Part shown: positions 11,057 to 21,304 of the stretch, piece by piece
Position numbering within the stretch: the first letter of the stretch is position 1
Layout of the letters: every line of letters begins with the position of its first letter
DNA from: Erigeron canadensis
Taxonomy: Eukaryota; Streptophyta; Magnoliopsida; Asterales; Asteraceae
Reading direction: 5' to 3'
Length of the DNA: 64,000 nt
NCBI RefSeq assembly: GCF_010389155.1
Contig: NC_057767.1
Coordinates: 23,695,723 to 23,759,722 of the forward strand
Program-made: the position numbers and the translations under genes
The notes under the pieces: generated by a model
Database searches by the model: none
What the model was told of the DNA's origin: nothing
The model's input: only the letters and a program-made list of their open reading frames with translations

Positions 11057-12787
11057 TGATGAAGACAGAGACTTTTTTTTTTGAATTATAATATAAGGCT
11101 TCTCAAAGGAGCCAAAAACAATATTAATAAAGCTTCTTGGAGAAGTCTTTAAACCTCTTTTCTCTCAATACCATATATATACCAAAACACACATATGACA
11201 TCAGCTACTATGTGTATAATATGTGTATTATCTCTTAAAACTATATTAAGCACTTGACAACTAAGCTTAAGGTGAGATCATCACTTAAGCTCCTTTAGTA
11301 GGAAAGGGAGATTATATAAAGTTGTCGTTTAGTTTTGTCATTGTGCTTTTGCATCCTGTTAAAGTGATTAGAGATGATCATATGATTTAGTATGATCCAT
11401 TATCATATCCCAATTGAAAACAAACAAAATACCTATAAATATGATTATTAGATCTATTTCTGAGTATTTTGAAAAAAGTGGAAATCTAGAAGACTGGAAA
11501 TTGTCTTGTAAAGGTTCTTAGGGATTATAATTTTGTTAGTTTGGGTGTATATGGGCCGCTAGTCAGGATGCACGCAGCCAAGGGAAAACCATTTGGTCAA
11601 ATTGTTAGATATATGGAGGAAGATAAGATAGATTTGGATGATGAAATTATCACCCTCATTCAAGCTTCACAAACTGGGGGATTTTGATTTCAGGTATCAT
11701 CTCTCCCTACAATTGTTCAGTTTTTTGACTTTTTGATGTGTTCAGTTCGATCTTGGTTTTTAAGGTTTATATAATGACAGTATACTAGTGTAATCTTTTT
11801 CATGTCCTTTACGGTGTGCAATCTCAACAAATGGGCCAATCAAGTTTAAATGGAATGACTCTTTTAAGTTGGAATTGTCACAAGGATTGCTTGCAGAAGC
11901 CAGAAGATTGAACTTAGTACTTAGGTATAATGTTTGTGTCATTTTCTTATCTAAAGAGCACCTGGTGGGATCGAACATGCCTGTTATGAAGAAGTCAGTT
12001 TCGTTCAGAACTTTATAGTGGTTACGAATGGGCAATGGGGAAGGAGATCCTATAGGGCTGAAACTCAACTATAGTTGGAAATGTTTTATTTATCTTGGAT
12101 TTCAGTGAAATCAGTGTCATTTTTTGAAGAGATAATGTTATGGTTCTCGATTACAAAGTTCTATATGATATTCCACCATTGCATTTTTGATGGTGTACAC
12201 TGTACAGAAAGTTGTATTATTTTTTGTACAGTTTTATGTTTTGTGTAGCTTTTGCAAGCGTGGGACATATCCAGGCTTCCAGCTTTTAGAAGATTTGGGT
12301 TTTGGCCTAAACTTGCTATGTTTTTTAGCTTACAGGATTCTAAGATTAGTATGTTCAGAAACTTAATGTATCGGTTGTCCTTACTATCTGACCCTGAAGC
12401 GAGTGTTGATGATTTGCTCAATGTTAAGCCTCGTGTTGTTTAACTAATCTTTGTCTCATATTTTGGTGGTCTTTCTATGTATTTAAGTTGATATATTGGC
12501 AATTTATTTTGCATTTTTATGAAGATTCTGGTTTATGATGATCTCAATTTCCTTTGTAAGATTTTGGTTTGTGTTTTTATGTTTCATTTCATTTTATCTA
12601 CGTATCAGTAAATATTTGTATATAGAAATTCAGTTCTAGCCACTACAAACAAACTGCATTGCATATTTAATGTCAATATATTAGATGTCATTTAGATTTT
12701 TGATATTTAAAATCACATTTATTTACATCAACTAAAAATGTATAAAAATATACTCGTATAAAACATTAAAAGAAAAAATTCAATCTA
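11057..12787 (+). repeat. duplicated gene debris, copy 1 (PPR fragment plus module)
   Basis: At about 11462-11690 a broken + frame matches the PPR-like fragment at 17935-18371 (shared peptides KGKPFGQIV and DDEII), with a stop between its two halves. From about 11935 to 12440 comes a module found again at 15580-16050 and 18615-19080. It ends in a short frame finishing DDLLNVKPRVV and a TAA, perhaps an old last exon. A related end recurs near 30390-30450. No intact gene is present. The flank at 11057-11460 holds nothing recognised. Confidence 0.6.
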
Positions 12788-13401
12788 TCTATATTCCATA
12801 TATAAGCAAACTACACTTTCCCCTATTCAACTCTCTACCTTTGAATTGTCTAATTTACCCTTCTAATTTATATTACCTTCACATATTTTATCCCTGAAAT
12901 TTCAATATTACCCTTTTTAAAAAAATCCACAATTACCTAGAAACCCCATTGTGATAAAAAAAAAAAAAAAACTTCATCCAACTCTAAAATTATTGCTGAA
13001 AGTATTGTTATGAATAAAAAAAAACATCTTAATTGTCATATATTATATCACGAAACGATTAAACAATAATTACTTTTTTATAACTCACGAAATTACTAAC
13101 CAATTATGTCCTTTTTATATTCGTATTAAATTTTAATCTTTGATTATTTATTTTTTTAATTGTTCTGACCTCCTCCCCTACAATTGTATGTTTCATATAA
13201 TTGGTTATTTTCCATGGTTAGTTTTTGCACTCAAATATTTCATTAATTCTTGCACCTAATCTGCGATTTATTTTTAGAATGATAGATACGATTAGATGTT
13301 GCCTTGACGCATCTCATGAAAGTAACCTGAATGCTATAAACCGTTACGGCATCTAACGCTTTATAGACCGTCGCCGCTGCAACGCGCGGGCACCACTCTA
13401 G
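12788..13401 (+). mobile_element. Helitron, non-autonomous
   Basis: It starts TCTATATTCCATATATAAGC after an A and ends in the GC-rich tail CTGCAACGCGCGGG plus CACCACTCTAG, followed by T. TC...CTAG between A and T is the Helitron signature, and the same start and tail motifs recur in eight other elements here. It has no helicase and no target duplication. Confidence 0.8.
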
Positions 13402-13633
13402 TAAAATAATATAATAATTGTTTATTTTTTTTTTATCAACAATTTTCCATTACATAACGGAAGTCTGGTATAATACTACTTACTCTAATAACAATTCTTA
13501 TTCTTATGGTAATATAAATCGGTAGGAATTGCCCTGTCCTGGGTCTAGCACTGGAAAGAAAACCCTAAAAAGAAAAATCTCTGACAAAGTTCTAGCCAAA
13601 ATCCCCAAATTCTTTCAAATTGTGCCTTAGAAA

Positions 13634-14779
13634 ATGGCTGCTCTTCCTGAGGATATCATCACACAGATTTTATATAGTGTCCCAGCCAAATCTATTGGCA
13701 GATTTAGGTGTGTCTCAAAGGGTTGGCTATCTCTTCTTACTCACCCCGATTTCATTAAAACCCATCAAAAAACCCTCAACAAACTTCACCTTATATTCTT
13801 GGGTATCGAAGTTGCTGCACTTTATTCAAACTCATTTCTTTATCACCATGAACCAAATTTAAGAAATTCAGATATGCCCTTAATAGAATTTTCTTTTGTC
13901 AACAGTTTTGTCCCGACTGTAAAAATAGGTGGCTCTTGCAATGGCCTTGTTTTGGTAGGTGCTAATAAATTACATCTTATTGATACACTTGTGCTTTTAA
14001 ATCCTACTACAAAAGAATCAATGATATTGCCAGAAATTTTTGATTTCTCTTACCTCGACGCTTATACTCTTTTTGACGTTGATCATTTGTATGGATTAGG
14101 TTATGATGATTCTGTGACAGGTGGTGATTTTAAGGTTGTTTCCCTCACTTGCCTACAAGATACCTTTCCACTGAGGAATGGTGGTATATCTGTGGATGTT
14201 TATAGCCTTAAAACTAATACCTGGAGGCGGTTAACTGATTCTCTTGATGATTATTTAGATATACATCCAAAGCGAGAATGCGCTTTTGTTAATGGGTCTC
14301 TTCATTGGGTTGCTACAAAGAGTACTGTTAATGGACTAAAGCCAACAGTTATCTTGGCCTTGAGTTTAGCAGATGAGAAGTTTAGTGAAGTGCCAACACC
14401 CGAGTTTGTTGAAAGTACTAAAGTTTTGTCTAGAAGTTATTGTCAACTTGTTGTTCTTGGAGGAAAACTGGCCTTTTTCCTTGAAACGAAAGGTGAGATT
14501 TGGTTGATGAATGAGTATAGGATAAAAGAATCTTGGACTAAGATTTCGCTCCATGGAATCCGTGGAATTCCAAATGTTAGACTACCTTGTTATAATAAGC
14601 CTATGGTTTTTTGTCATGATGGAAAATTCATGGTGGCCAAAAGCGATCGGATGATGGTGTATGATGATGAAAAGGGGGCTTTCGAGGAAACTCTTTGTGT
14701 TTGGGATTACAAAACCTTCCAGGTTTTTGGTAGTTATGTTGAAAGCCTTGTCTCGATTGCCTCGTGCATTGAAGAATGA
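13634..14779 (+). CDS. F-box protein with FBA domain, copy 1
   Basis: Single-exon gene of 381 aa. F-box proteins are the substrate adaptors of SCF ubiquitin ligases: the F-box binds SKP1 and the C-terminal domain chooses the target. The F-box is at residues 1-45 (LPEDIITQILYSVPAKSIG, then FRCVSKGWLSLL). An F-box-associated (FBA) domain covers about 90-340, with the family landmarks NPTTKES, GLGYDD, VYSLKTNTWRRL, FVNGSLHW and IWLMNEY. The start is the first ATG and gives the F-box at the very N-terminus, as in the FBA family. The length is normal and the frame is clean. It forms a tandem pair with 16287-17489, 2653 bp apart. The substrate cannot be told from sequence. Confidence 0.92.
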   Translation: MAALPEDIITQILYSVPAKSIGRFRCVSKGWLSLLTHPDFIKTHQKTLNKLHLIFLGIEVAALYSNSFLYHHEPNLRNSDMPLIEFSFVNSFVPTVKIGGSCNGLVLVGANKLHLIDTLVLLNPTTKESMILPEIFDFSYLDAYTLFDVDHLYGLGYDDSVTGGDFKVVSLTCLQDTFPLRNGGISVDVYSLKTNTWRRLTDSLDDYLDIHPKRECAFVNGSLHWVATKSTVNGLKPTVILALSLADEKFSEVPTPEFVESTKVLSRSYCQLVVLGGKLAFFLETKGEIWLMNEYRIKESWTKISLHGIRGIPNVRLPCYNKPMVFCHDGKFMVAKSDRMMVYDDEKGAFEETLCVWDYKTFQVFGSYVESLVSIASCIEE

Positions 14780-16286
14780 CTTATTTGTTAGCTTTGTCTA
14801 GTGTTTGGGATGTCTCTTCATGGAATTGCTTTAGATTGTAAGTAAGTAGCAATAGTTGGTAATGGGTTTCCAGTATATTTGTTGTTCACAAATCGAATCA
14901 TTTATGATATTTTGCCGTACGTATGAATAATGATGCTTTATTTTACTTTATGAATGCTAGCTCCTTGATCTCAACTTGTAAGCTCATTCCGCAAGAGCTT
15001 TTCTTAGTTAATGTAATGACTTCAATAACAATGTTTGAATGTTATGCAATCATCTAGCTATCTGAACCAAATAGATAGTCGGCAATTTGGGATACAATTG
15101 AAATGGGCATGAACATCGATTTTAATTTGTTGCAGACTTCTTTTGTGAGTTAAGTATTAATTTGTCTTCAACTTTCATCGTTGATTCATTGCTTGCATAT
15201 ATTCTTCATGAAGTTAATTTAAAACTAACTTGTTTAATAGAACATGTTGGTAGTATTGAATCTTACAATGGGTTGGTGGTATTTTCTCTGTACAGTAGTG
15301 AGTAAGTGACGATTATTGACATTTTAAAAGAAGTAAGTTACGGATATTAGTCTTTTTTAACAGCTTATCATCAGAGCTAATTGTATTCAGAAAGCTATAA
15401 ACTGGTCCTTCTAATGCATACTTTTTGATATCTATTTGTATACTGGTGATACATCTAGATCATGTGTTTAATCATCATCAGTGTAGTATTATTGATCCTT
15501 CCAATAGTCATAGCCCATATGGCCATATCCATGATGAGTTGCATTTGAAAATTCACAAAGACTATGTTATATTAATGTGTCATTTTCTGATCTAAAGGGC
15601 ACCTGGTGGGTTCAAACATGCCTGTTATGAATAAGTTACTTTTGATCAGAATTTTATAGTGGTTACCAATGTGGAAGGAGCTCGTATCGGGTTGAAACTC
15701 CAGTATGGTTGGAAATGTTTCCTTTATCTGAAAATTCGGCGAAATCAGTCGTTCTTTGATTAGAAAATGTTATGGTTCTCGATTATGAAGCTCTATATGA
15801 TATCCCAGTACCGCATTTTTGATGGTGTACACGAACTTAAGTTATTCTTTTGAACAGATCTGTGGTTTGTGTACCTTTTGGAAGCCTGGGCCAGATCCAG
15901 GCTTTGGCATACCTTCTTAAGTATGAAGAGCTGATGTCTTAAGCTTGCTATATTCCTTAGCTTACAGGGTTATGAGATTAGTATATTCAGAACACACCTT
16001 AAGCTTTTGATTTTGGCTTCTATAAGCTAGTTGTTGCGTTTTTACATAAATTCTGGTTTAGTTGTGATGTCATATCCATGGTTTTAGTTACTTCGGAGTC
16101 CTTTGAACCCCTTGAGGCCATGACCATTAAACCCGTTCAATTTGTGTAATAACCTAGAAAATCAAGTCACGGTACTGACTAGTCTTTTGAACTAAAAAAA
16201 CATAGTGTTATACGCTTTACAAAGCGGTCGATTGGGATTTACCCTGACAAAGGATTAACCAAAATTCTCAAATTGAGCCCTAGAAA
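14780..16286 (+). repeat. spacer between the F-box genes, with duplicated segments
   Basis: The first 350 bp downstream of copy 1 (to about 15120) match the downstream flank of copy 2 (17490-17840), so the flank was duplicated with the gene. A second copy of the debris module lies at about 15580-16050 (landmarks ACATGCCTGTTATGAA and TTTTTGATGGTGTACA), beginning again near the promoter of copy 2. No gene is seen in it. Confidence 0.6.
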
Positions 16287-17489
16287 ATGGCTGCTATTCC
16301 AGAAGAAATCATCAAACAGAACAAAATGGGTATTACTAGTAAAGATCTTCCTCAGGAAATCATCACACAAATTTTATATGGCGTCCCAGCCAAATCCATT
16401 GGAAGGTTTAGGAGCGTTTCAAAAGGTTGGCTATCTCTTCTCACTCACCCCGATTTCATTAAAACCCATGATCAGAATACCCTCATCCACAAACATCGCC
16501 TTATATTCAATACCACCGACAATTCCAATATCGAATGTCCTGGACTTTACTCCAACCCAGATAATGAACCAATTTTAAGAATTTCAGATTTCGGGTTAGA
16601 CGGAAATTTAGGTCGTTATAATTGTATCCCGTATTTACTTGTATATGGCTCTTGTAATGGCCTTGTTATGGTGAGTGCTGATAGTTATATACACTTTCTT
16701 ATAAATCCGACTACAAAAGAATCAATGAAATTGCCAAAAATCTCTGATTATTCGTATATGAATGATTATAAATGGTCTTGGGATGTTATAATTTATAAAT
16801 CCGAATATATGCATGGATTAGGTTATGATTCCGATACGGGTGATTTTAAGGTTGTTTCACTCAATTGCTTATATGGTATAATGAAACACGGTTGTATATT
16901 TGTGCATGTTTATAGCCTTAGAACGAATACTTGGAGGCGGTTAACTGATACTCTTGATGATTATCATTGTGAATATTCAGAGGATCAAAGTGCTGTTTTT
17001 GTTAATGGGTTTCTTCATTGGATTTTTACAAAGAGAGTTAATCGCTTAGAATCAAAAGTTGTCTTGGCTTTTAGTTTAGCGGATGACAAGTTTAGTGAAG
17101 TGACATCGCCCGAGTTTGTTGGAAGTAATGAATATTTGTCTAGTGATCATTGCCGCCTTGTTCTCCTTGGCGGAAAACTTGCTTTGTTCCATAGATTGGA
17201 TGGTGAGATTTGGTTGATGAATGAGTATAGGATAAAAGAATCTTGGACTAAGATTTCGCTCCATGGAATCCATAAAATTCCAATGGTTTCACCAGATCGT
17301 TATAATAAGCCTATAGTTTTTTGTCACGATGGGAAATTCATGGTGGCCAACAGCGATCGGATGATGGTGTATGATGATGAAAAGGGGGCTTTCGAGGAAA
17401 CTGTGTGTGTTTGGGATCCTGTAAACTTCAGGGTTATTGGTAGTTATGTTGAGAGCCTTGTCTCGATTGCTTCATGCATTGAACAATGA
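16287..17489 (+). CDS. F-box protein with FBA domain, copy 2
   Basis: Single-exon gene of 400 aa, paralogue of 13634-14779 and also a predicted SCF adaptor. The F-box is at about residues 20-65 (LPQEIITQILYGVPAKSIG). The FBA domain has the same landmarks (NPTTKES, GLGYDSDTGDFKVVSL, VYSLRTNTWRRLTD, IWLMNEYRIKES). It differs by an N-terminal extension: MAAIPEEIIKQ is followed by a second, similar start of the F-box (DLPQEIITQ), as if the first residues were duplicated, so a start at the internal methionine (codon 14) is also possible. The middle is diverged while some stretches are base-identical to copy 1, for example 69 bp across IWLMNEYRIKESWTKI. There are no stops or frameshifts. Confidence 0.92.
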   Translation: MAAIPEEIIKQNKMGITSKDLPQEIITQILYGVPAKSIGRFRSVSKGWLSLLTHPDFIKTHDQNTLIHKHRLIFNTTDNSNIECPGLYSNPDNEPILRISDFGLDGNLGRYNCIPYLLVYGSCNGLVMVSADSYIHFLINPTTKESMKLPKISDYSYMNDYKWSWDVIIYKSEYMHGLGYDSDTGDFKVVSLNCLYGIMKHGCIFVHVYSLRTNTWRRLTDTLDDYHCEYSEDQSAVFVNGFLHWIFTKRVNRLESKVVLAFSLADDKFSEVTSPEFVGSNEYLSSDHCRLVLLGGKLALFHRLDGEIWLMNEYRIKESWTKISLHGIHKIPMVSPDRYNKPIVFCHDGKFMVANSDRMMVYDDEKGAFEETVCVWDPVNFRVIGSYVESLVSIASCIEQ

Positions 17490-17934
17490 TCGACTTGGTT
17501 TATATATGGTAGCTTGTTCGTTCGTTAACCTTGGCATGTGTCCTCTTCACGGTATTTCTCTAGAAAAATTAGATAGTAGTAAGTAGTAATAGTTGGTAAT
17601 CGGTTTTCAATATTTGTTTTTTTCAATGGTGTTACATGTTTTTATGGTATTACTCTAGACAAATGGCCTTACAGTTGTAATGTATTAGACTAATGATCTC
17701 AACTTGTAAACTCATTTCACAAGAGCTTTATTAGTTTAACAACTAATAACAATGTTAGAATGTTATATGTTATATGAACCTAGCTATTCGAACCAAATAG
17801 ATAATTGGCATACAATTGAAACGGATGAATTGGTTGCAGAGTTTTTTTGTGAGTTTTTTAGAGTGTCTAATATCCTTCTTTGTGCTTGTGTTAGAGATAA
17901 TCTGATGTAAAAGCCTAAGGTATTACATTATCAG

Positions 17935-18371
17935 ACTTAGAAAAAGGCGGGTGTCCAAATTGTAAGACGTGGGAGATGCTCATGGTGGGATATCAAAGAA
18001 TCAAAATAGGAAAATGCAGTTTTTGCAATGAAGAACGCATTTAACTTCTTGAAGTGTTGTGAGTGGAGGCCGTCACCTACAATTATTGGATCTATTTTTG
18101 AGTACTTAGAGATAAGCGGAAATTTGGAAGATGGGAAAGGGTTTTGAAGGTTCTTAGGGATCTTAATCTTGTTAGTTTGGGTTTATATCGATCGCTAATC
18201 AGGATGCATGTAGCCAAGGGAAAACCATTTGGTCAAATTGTTAAATTGATGGAGAAAGATAAGATAGATATGGATGATGAAATTATCAGCCTCGTTCAAG
18301 CTTCACAAACTGGGGCATTGTCACACATACTTAAAAGACAACAAGAAAATCAAGCCGCCACGAGTTTCTGA
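17935..18371 (+). pseudogene. PPR-protein gene fragment, broken
   Basis: Pieces in different frames resemble a pentatricopeptide-repeat (RNA-binding, organelle) protein: TWEMLMVGYQRIK near 17970, an intermediate piece IIGSIFEYLEISGNLED near 18080, then VLRDLNLVSLGLYRSLIRMH (from 18150) to a stop at 18369-18371. Frame changes occur around 18000 and 18130, and there is no N-terminal part, so it is a relic. A related relic sits at 11462-11690. The family call rests on the helical-repeat look and is tentative. Confidence 0.5.
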
Positions 18372-19440
18372 TTTCAGGTATCCTCTTTCCCTATTATTGT
18401 GCAGTTTTCCGACTTTTTGATTATACAGTATACTAGTATAATCCCTTTCATGTCTTTTATGATGTGCAATCTCATCAAATGGGCGTGTTAAGTTTAGATG
18501 GAGTGACTCTTTTAAGCTGGAACATGCACAAAGCAAATGTTCTATTGAGTCTGAGTGTCCGGTGGACTTGAAACTGTCACAAGCATTGCTTGCAGAAGCT
18601 GGAAAGTTTAGATGTTTGTTATTTTCTTATCTAAAGAGCACATGGTGGGATCGAACATGCCTGTTATGAATAAGTCTCTTCTGTTCAGAAGTTTATAGTG
18701 GTTACCAATGAGGAAGGAGATCCTATCGGGTTTAAACTCTAGTAGATTTGGAAATGTTCCATTTTGGAATTCAGTGAAATCAGTCATTTTTTGATCAGAA
18801 ATTTTTGGTTCTCGAAGTTCTATATGATATTCCACCACTGCTTAGTTGATGGTGTACATGAACTTGAATTATTCTTTGTATACGGCTCTGTCCTCTGTGT
18901 TTTGTTTGCCTTTGGAAAGAGTGGGAGAGATCCAGACTTCAGCACACCGTGTCACAGTCTTGAGCTTAGAAGAGCCGAGTTTGGCTTAAGCTTGCTATGT
19001 TCTTTAGCTTACTGTGTTCTCATATTAGTTAGTTCAAAACACACCTTAAGCATCTGCTTTTGGCTTCTATAAGCTAGTTGTTGCGTTTATTGATGCCATA
19101 TCGATGTTTTTGTTAGTTCGGAGTCCTTGAACCCCATGACCATTGAACCCATTTCAATGTATGATTACCTGGCAAATCAAGTCGGCACTGATTCAACTGT
19201 AATAAGGTGATTATATTCAAGGGAAACTCTTCTAAAGTGAAAATTGGTTCTGTGTTTCAAGTTTGATTTTTAAATGGTCTTTCTTGAATTCTTTATTAAG
19301 GTTTGTCTTCAAATCATTCACCATATTAGTATATGCTTGAGGTGTGAATGAGCCATCAATTTTGTTGCCTTCAACTTGCTCTTGGCCAGAGAGATACTTT
19401 CTAATAATCTTATTAAGTAAATATTCTTAGGCAGAAACCA
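18372..19440 (+). repeat. debris module, copy 3
   Basis: The stretch at 18615-19080 repeats the module of 11935-12440 and 15580-16050 (landmarks ATCGAACATGCCTGTTATGA and TTGATGGTGTACA). Together with the PPR fragment it shows that the whole block around the F-box genes was duplicated more than once. Nothing intact is coded here. Confidence 0.6.
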
Positions 19441-19443
19441 GCT

Positions 19444-19659
19444 ATGAGTCTGGGTACAGCAGCAGAGTTCCTCATGTTTAAACCTAAGCAACTGCAATTC
19501 ATTATTTATATAATGATGCATATGTTAAAAATCTCATTGAACACGCTTTCTGCCGGGCGTGATGAGAAAGTACTTGAACAATCATTGTGCGATCGTGTTA
19601 TTGTGACTTTGATGAAAAGAAATATTACCAAACCATTGGATCCAGCTGAAGCTGCCTGA
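19444..19659 (+). CDS. small unidentified frame, possible terminal exon
   Basis: A 71-codon frame ending SLCDRVIVTLMKRN...PLDPAEAA and a TGA; its second half looks protein-like. A plausible splice acceptor (ATTCTTAG) ends at about 19430. I do not recognise it; it may be the last exon of the gene whose fragments are scattered around it, or a relic. No matching upstream exon was found. Confidence 0.2.
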   Translation: MSLGTAAEFLMFKPKQLQFIIYIMMHMLKISLNTLSAGRDEKVLEQSLCDRVIVTLMKRNITKPLDPAEAA

Positions 19660-21304
19660 GCAAAAACAGTCTACTCCAGACTAAATGGTTGGTAAGAACA
19701 TTGAAACTAATGATGGCATTCTCAACCCGTTTACTAGATGAAAGCATTGATTCCTGTTACTGTATGTTCTATCCTTAGCTGTTGAAACTGGTAAAACAAG
19801 AAATACATAAATGAGAAACGGGTCAAATGGGCCAAAGCTTGACAGTCACTAGAAGTCAATTCTGGTTATGTTCTATACTTCTATCTCCTGTTGATGTGTA
19901 TCCAGGGGAGGTCAGCTTGTATCTGTCGAAGTTTAATATGGATATGTTATGATATACTTACTATGTGGAAATAGGGAAATCTACCGGTGTTGACTGAGTC
20001 TATATGTTGGCTTAACAGTAACATTCACTACTGCAGAGCAAATTAAGAATCTTTATTAAAGGGTTAAAGGGACATGCAGTTTGTCAACGTTATGCATATC
20101 TACATGGGTTTTGCATATGAGGCGGTTTGGGTCATCAGGTTTCTATAAACGTGTTCTCTTTATCGCTGTTTTAAGATTAACACCCAAGACCAAAACTATA
20201 AAGAGCGGGATACAAAAACGACACTAATTTTGATCTTAATCCTAGTACATTTCACAGGAGAATTTCATACAGTTGGAATTTAGTCGATACAAAAAAAGAA
20301 CATGCAATTACATGTTATGACTTATGAATGCTGAGAAGTGAGAACTAAAACTACTTTTTAGTTGGTTAAAATTTGAATGGCTAAGAAAAAATGTCATACG
20401 ATGGCTAAAATGGCTAAAAAATGGTTAAAATTTGAATGAACACTGCAATGCCACTAAAATTAATAACAGAAGCACAATTCAAACCAAAACCTTACGACAC
20501 AAGGATCAACAAATATCAATATATGTAAATGTATACATTAAATAATGTATCAAAACTAAATTTGAGAGAAGAATTTTGTTCGACAACTGAAATATCACTG
20601 TTGTTTGGGATGTGGAGTAGGGTTTTGGGGACGTGGAAATTTATATACTAGTCATTAGAGATAGACATGTCATTATCCATAGAATCTGGTTGTTTGGATT
20701 AAAGTTAGTCGTTATTCATATTGTTAGCATTCAGTTCCCTTTCAATTTATCTCAATTTTGAATGGGCTAATGATACGTGCCGTAGCACGGCTACATGGTA
20801 CAGTGATTTATTTATTTGTTAAATTTTATTTAGTCATGATGATGAAAGTGATGCAACAAGTTACTGCAGCTACACGGATCATTTTCTCAAAACTTGCAAA
20901 ATGCAATTCAAAAAATATGTAAATATAAAAAAACCAATATTCATTTGGACATAATGACAATGATGCAATTCAAACGCCACGAGCCAAATAAATCTGGATC
21001 ACATGAAAAATCCTATGTCTAAGGATATCCTATGCATGCTCAAAAACGACACACACCAGATAGAAGCTCCATCATTTTTGTTGATCAAAATTGCAAGACC
21101 TTAAAATCTGAAACAGTATCTTAACCATCATACCTTAGTTCCAAGGTAAGAACCATATTTAAGTCGTAAGTAAGAAAACTTAAATGAACCAATACAAAGA
21201 TGGTACAGCCAATCGAACATATCATCAAAACATACTCTTGTAATAAACCTACACTAGACATTGATTATTATTAACCACACTTATCGCCTAGTTTGAAGCT
21301 AGTT
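19660..21304. other. intergenic, no gene seen
   Basis: No coding or structural RNA signal is seen. The one feature is a hairpin at about 20776-20793 that reads on the minus strand as GCCGTGCTACGGC followed by ACGTATCATTAG, like a Helitron 3' tail. Its 5' end was not found. Confidence 0.35.
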
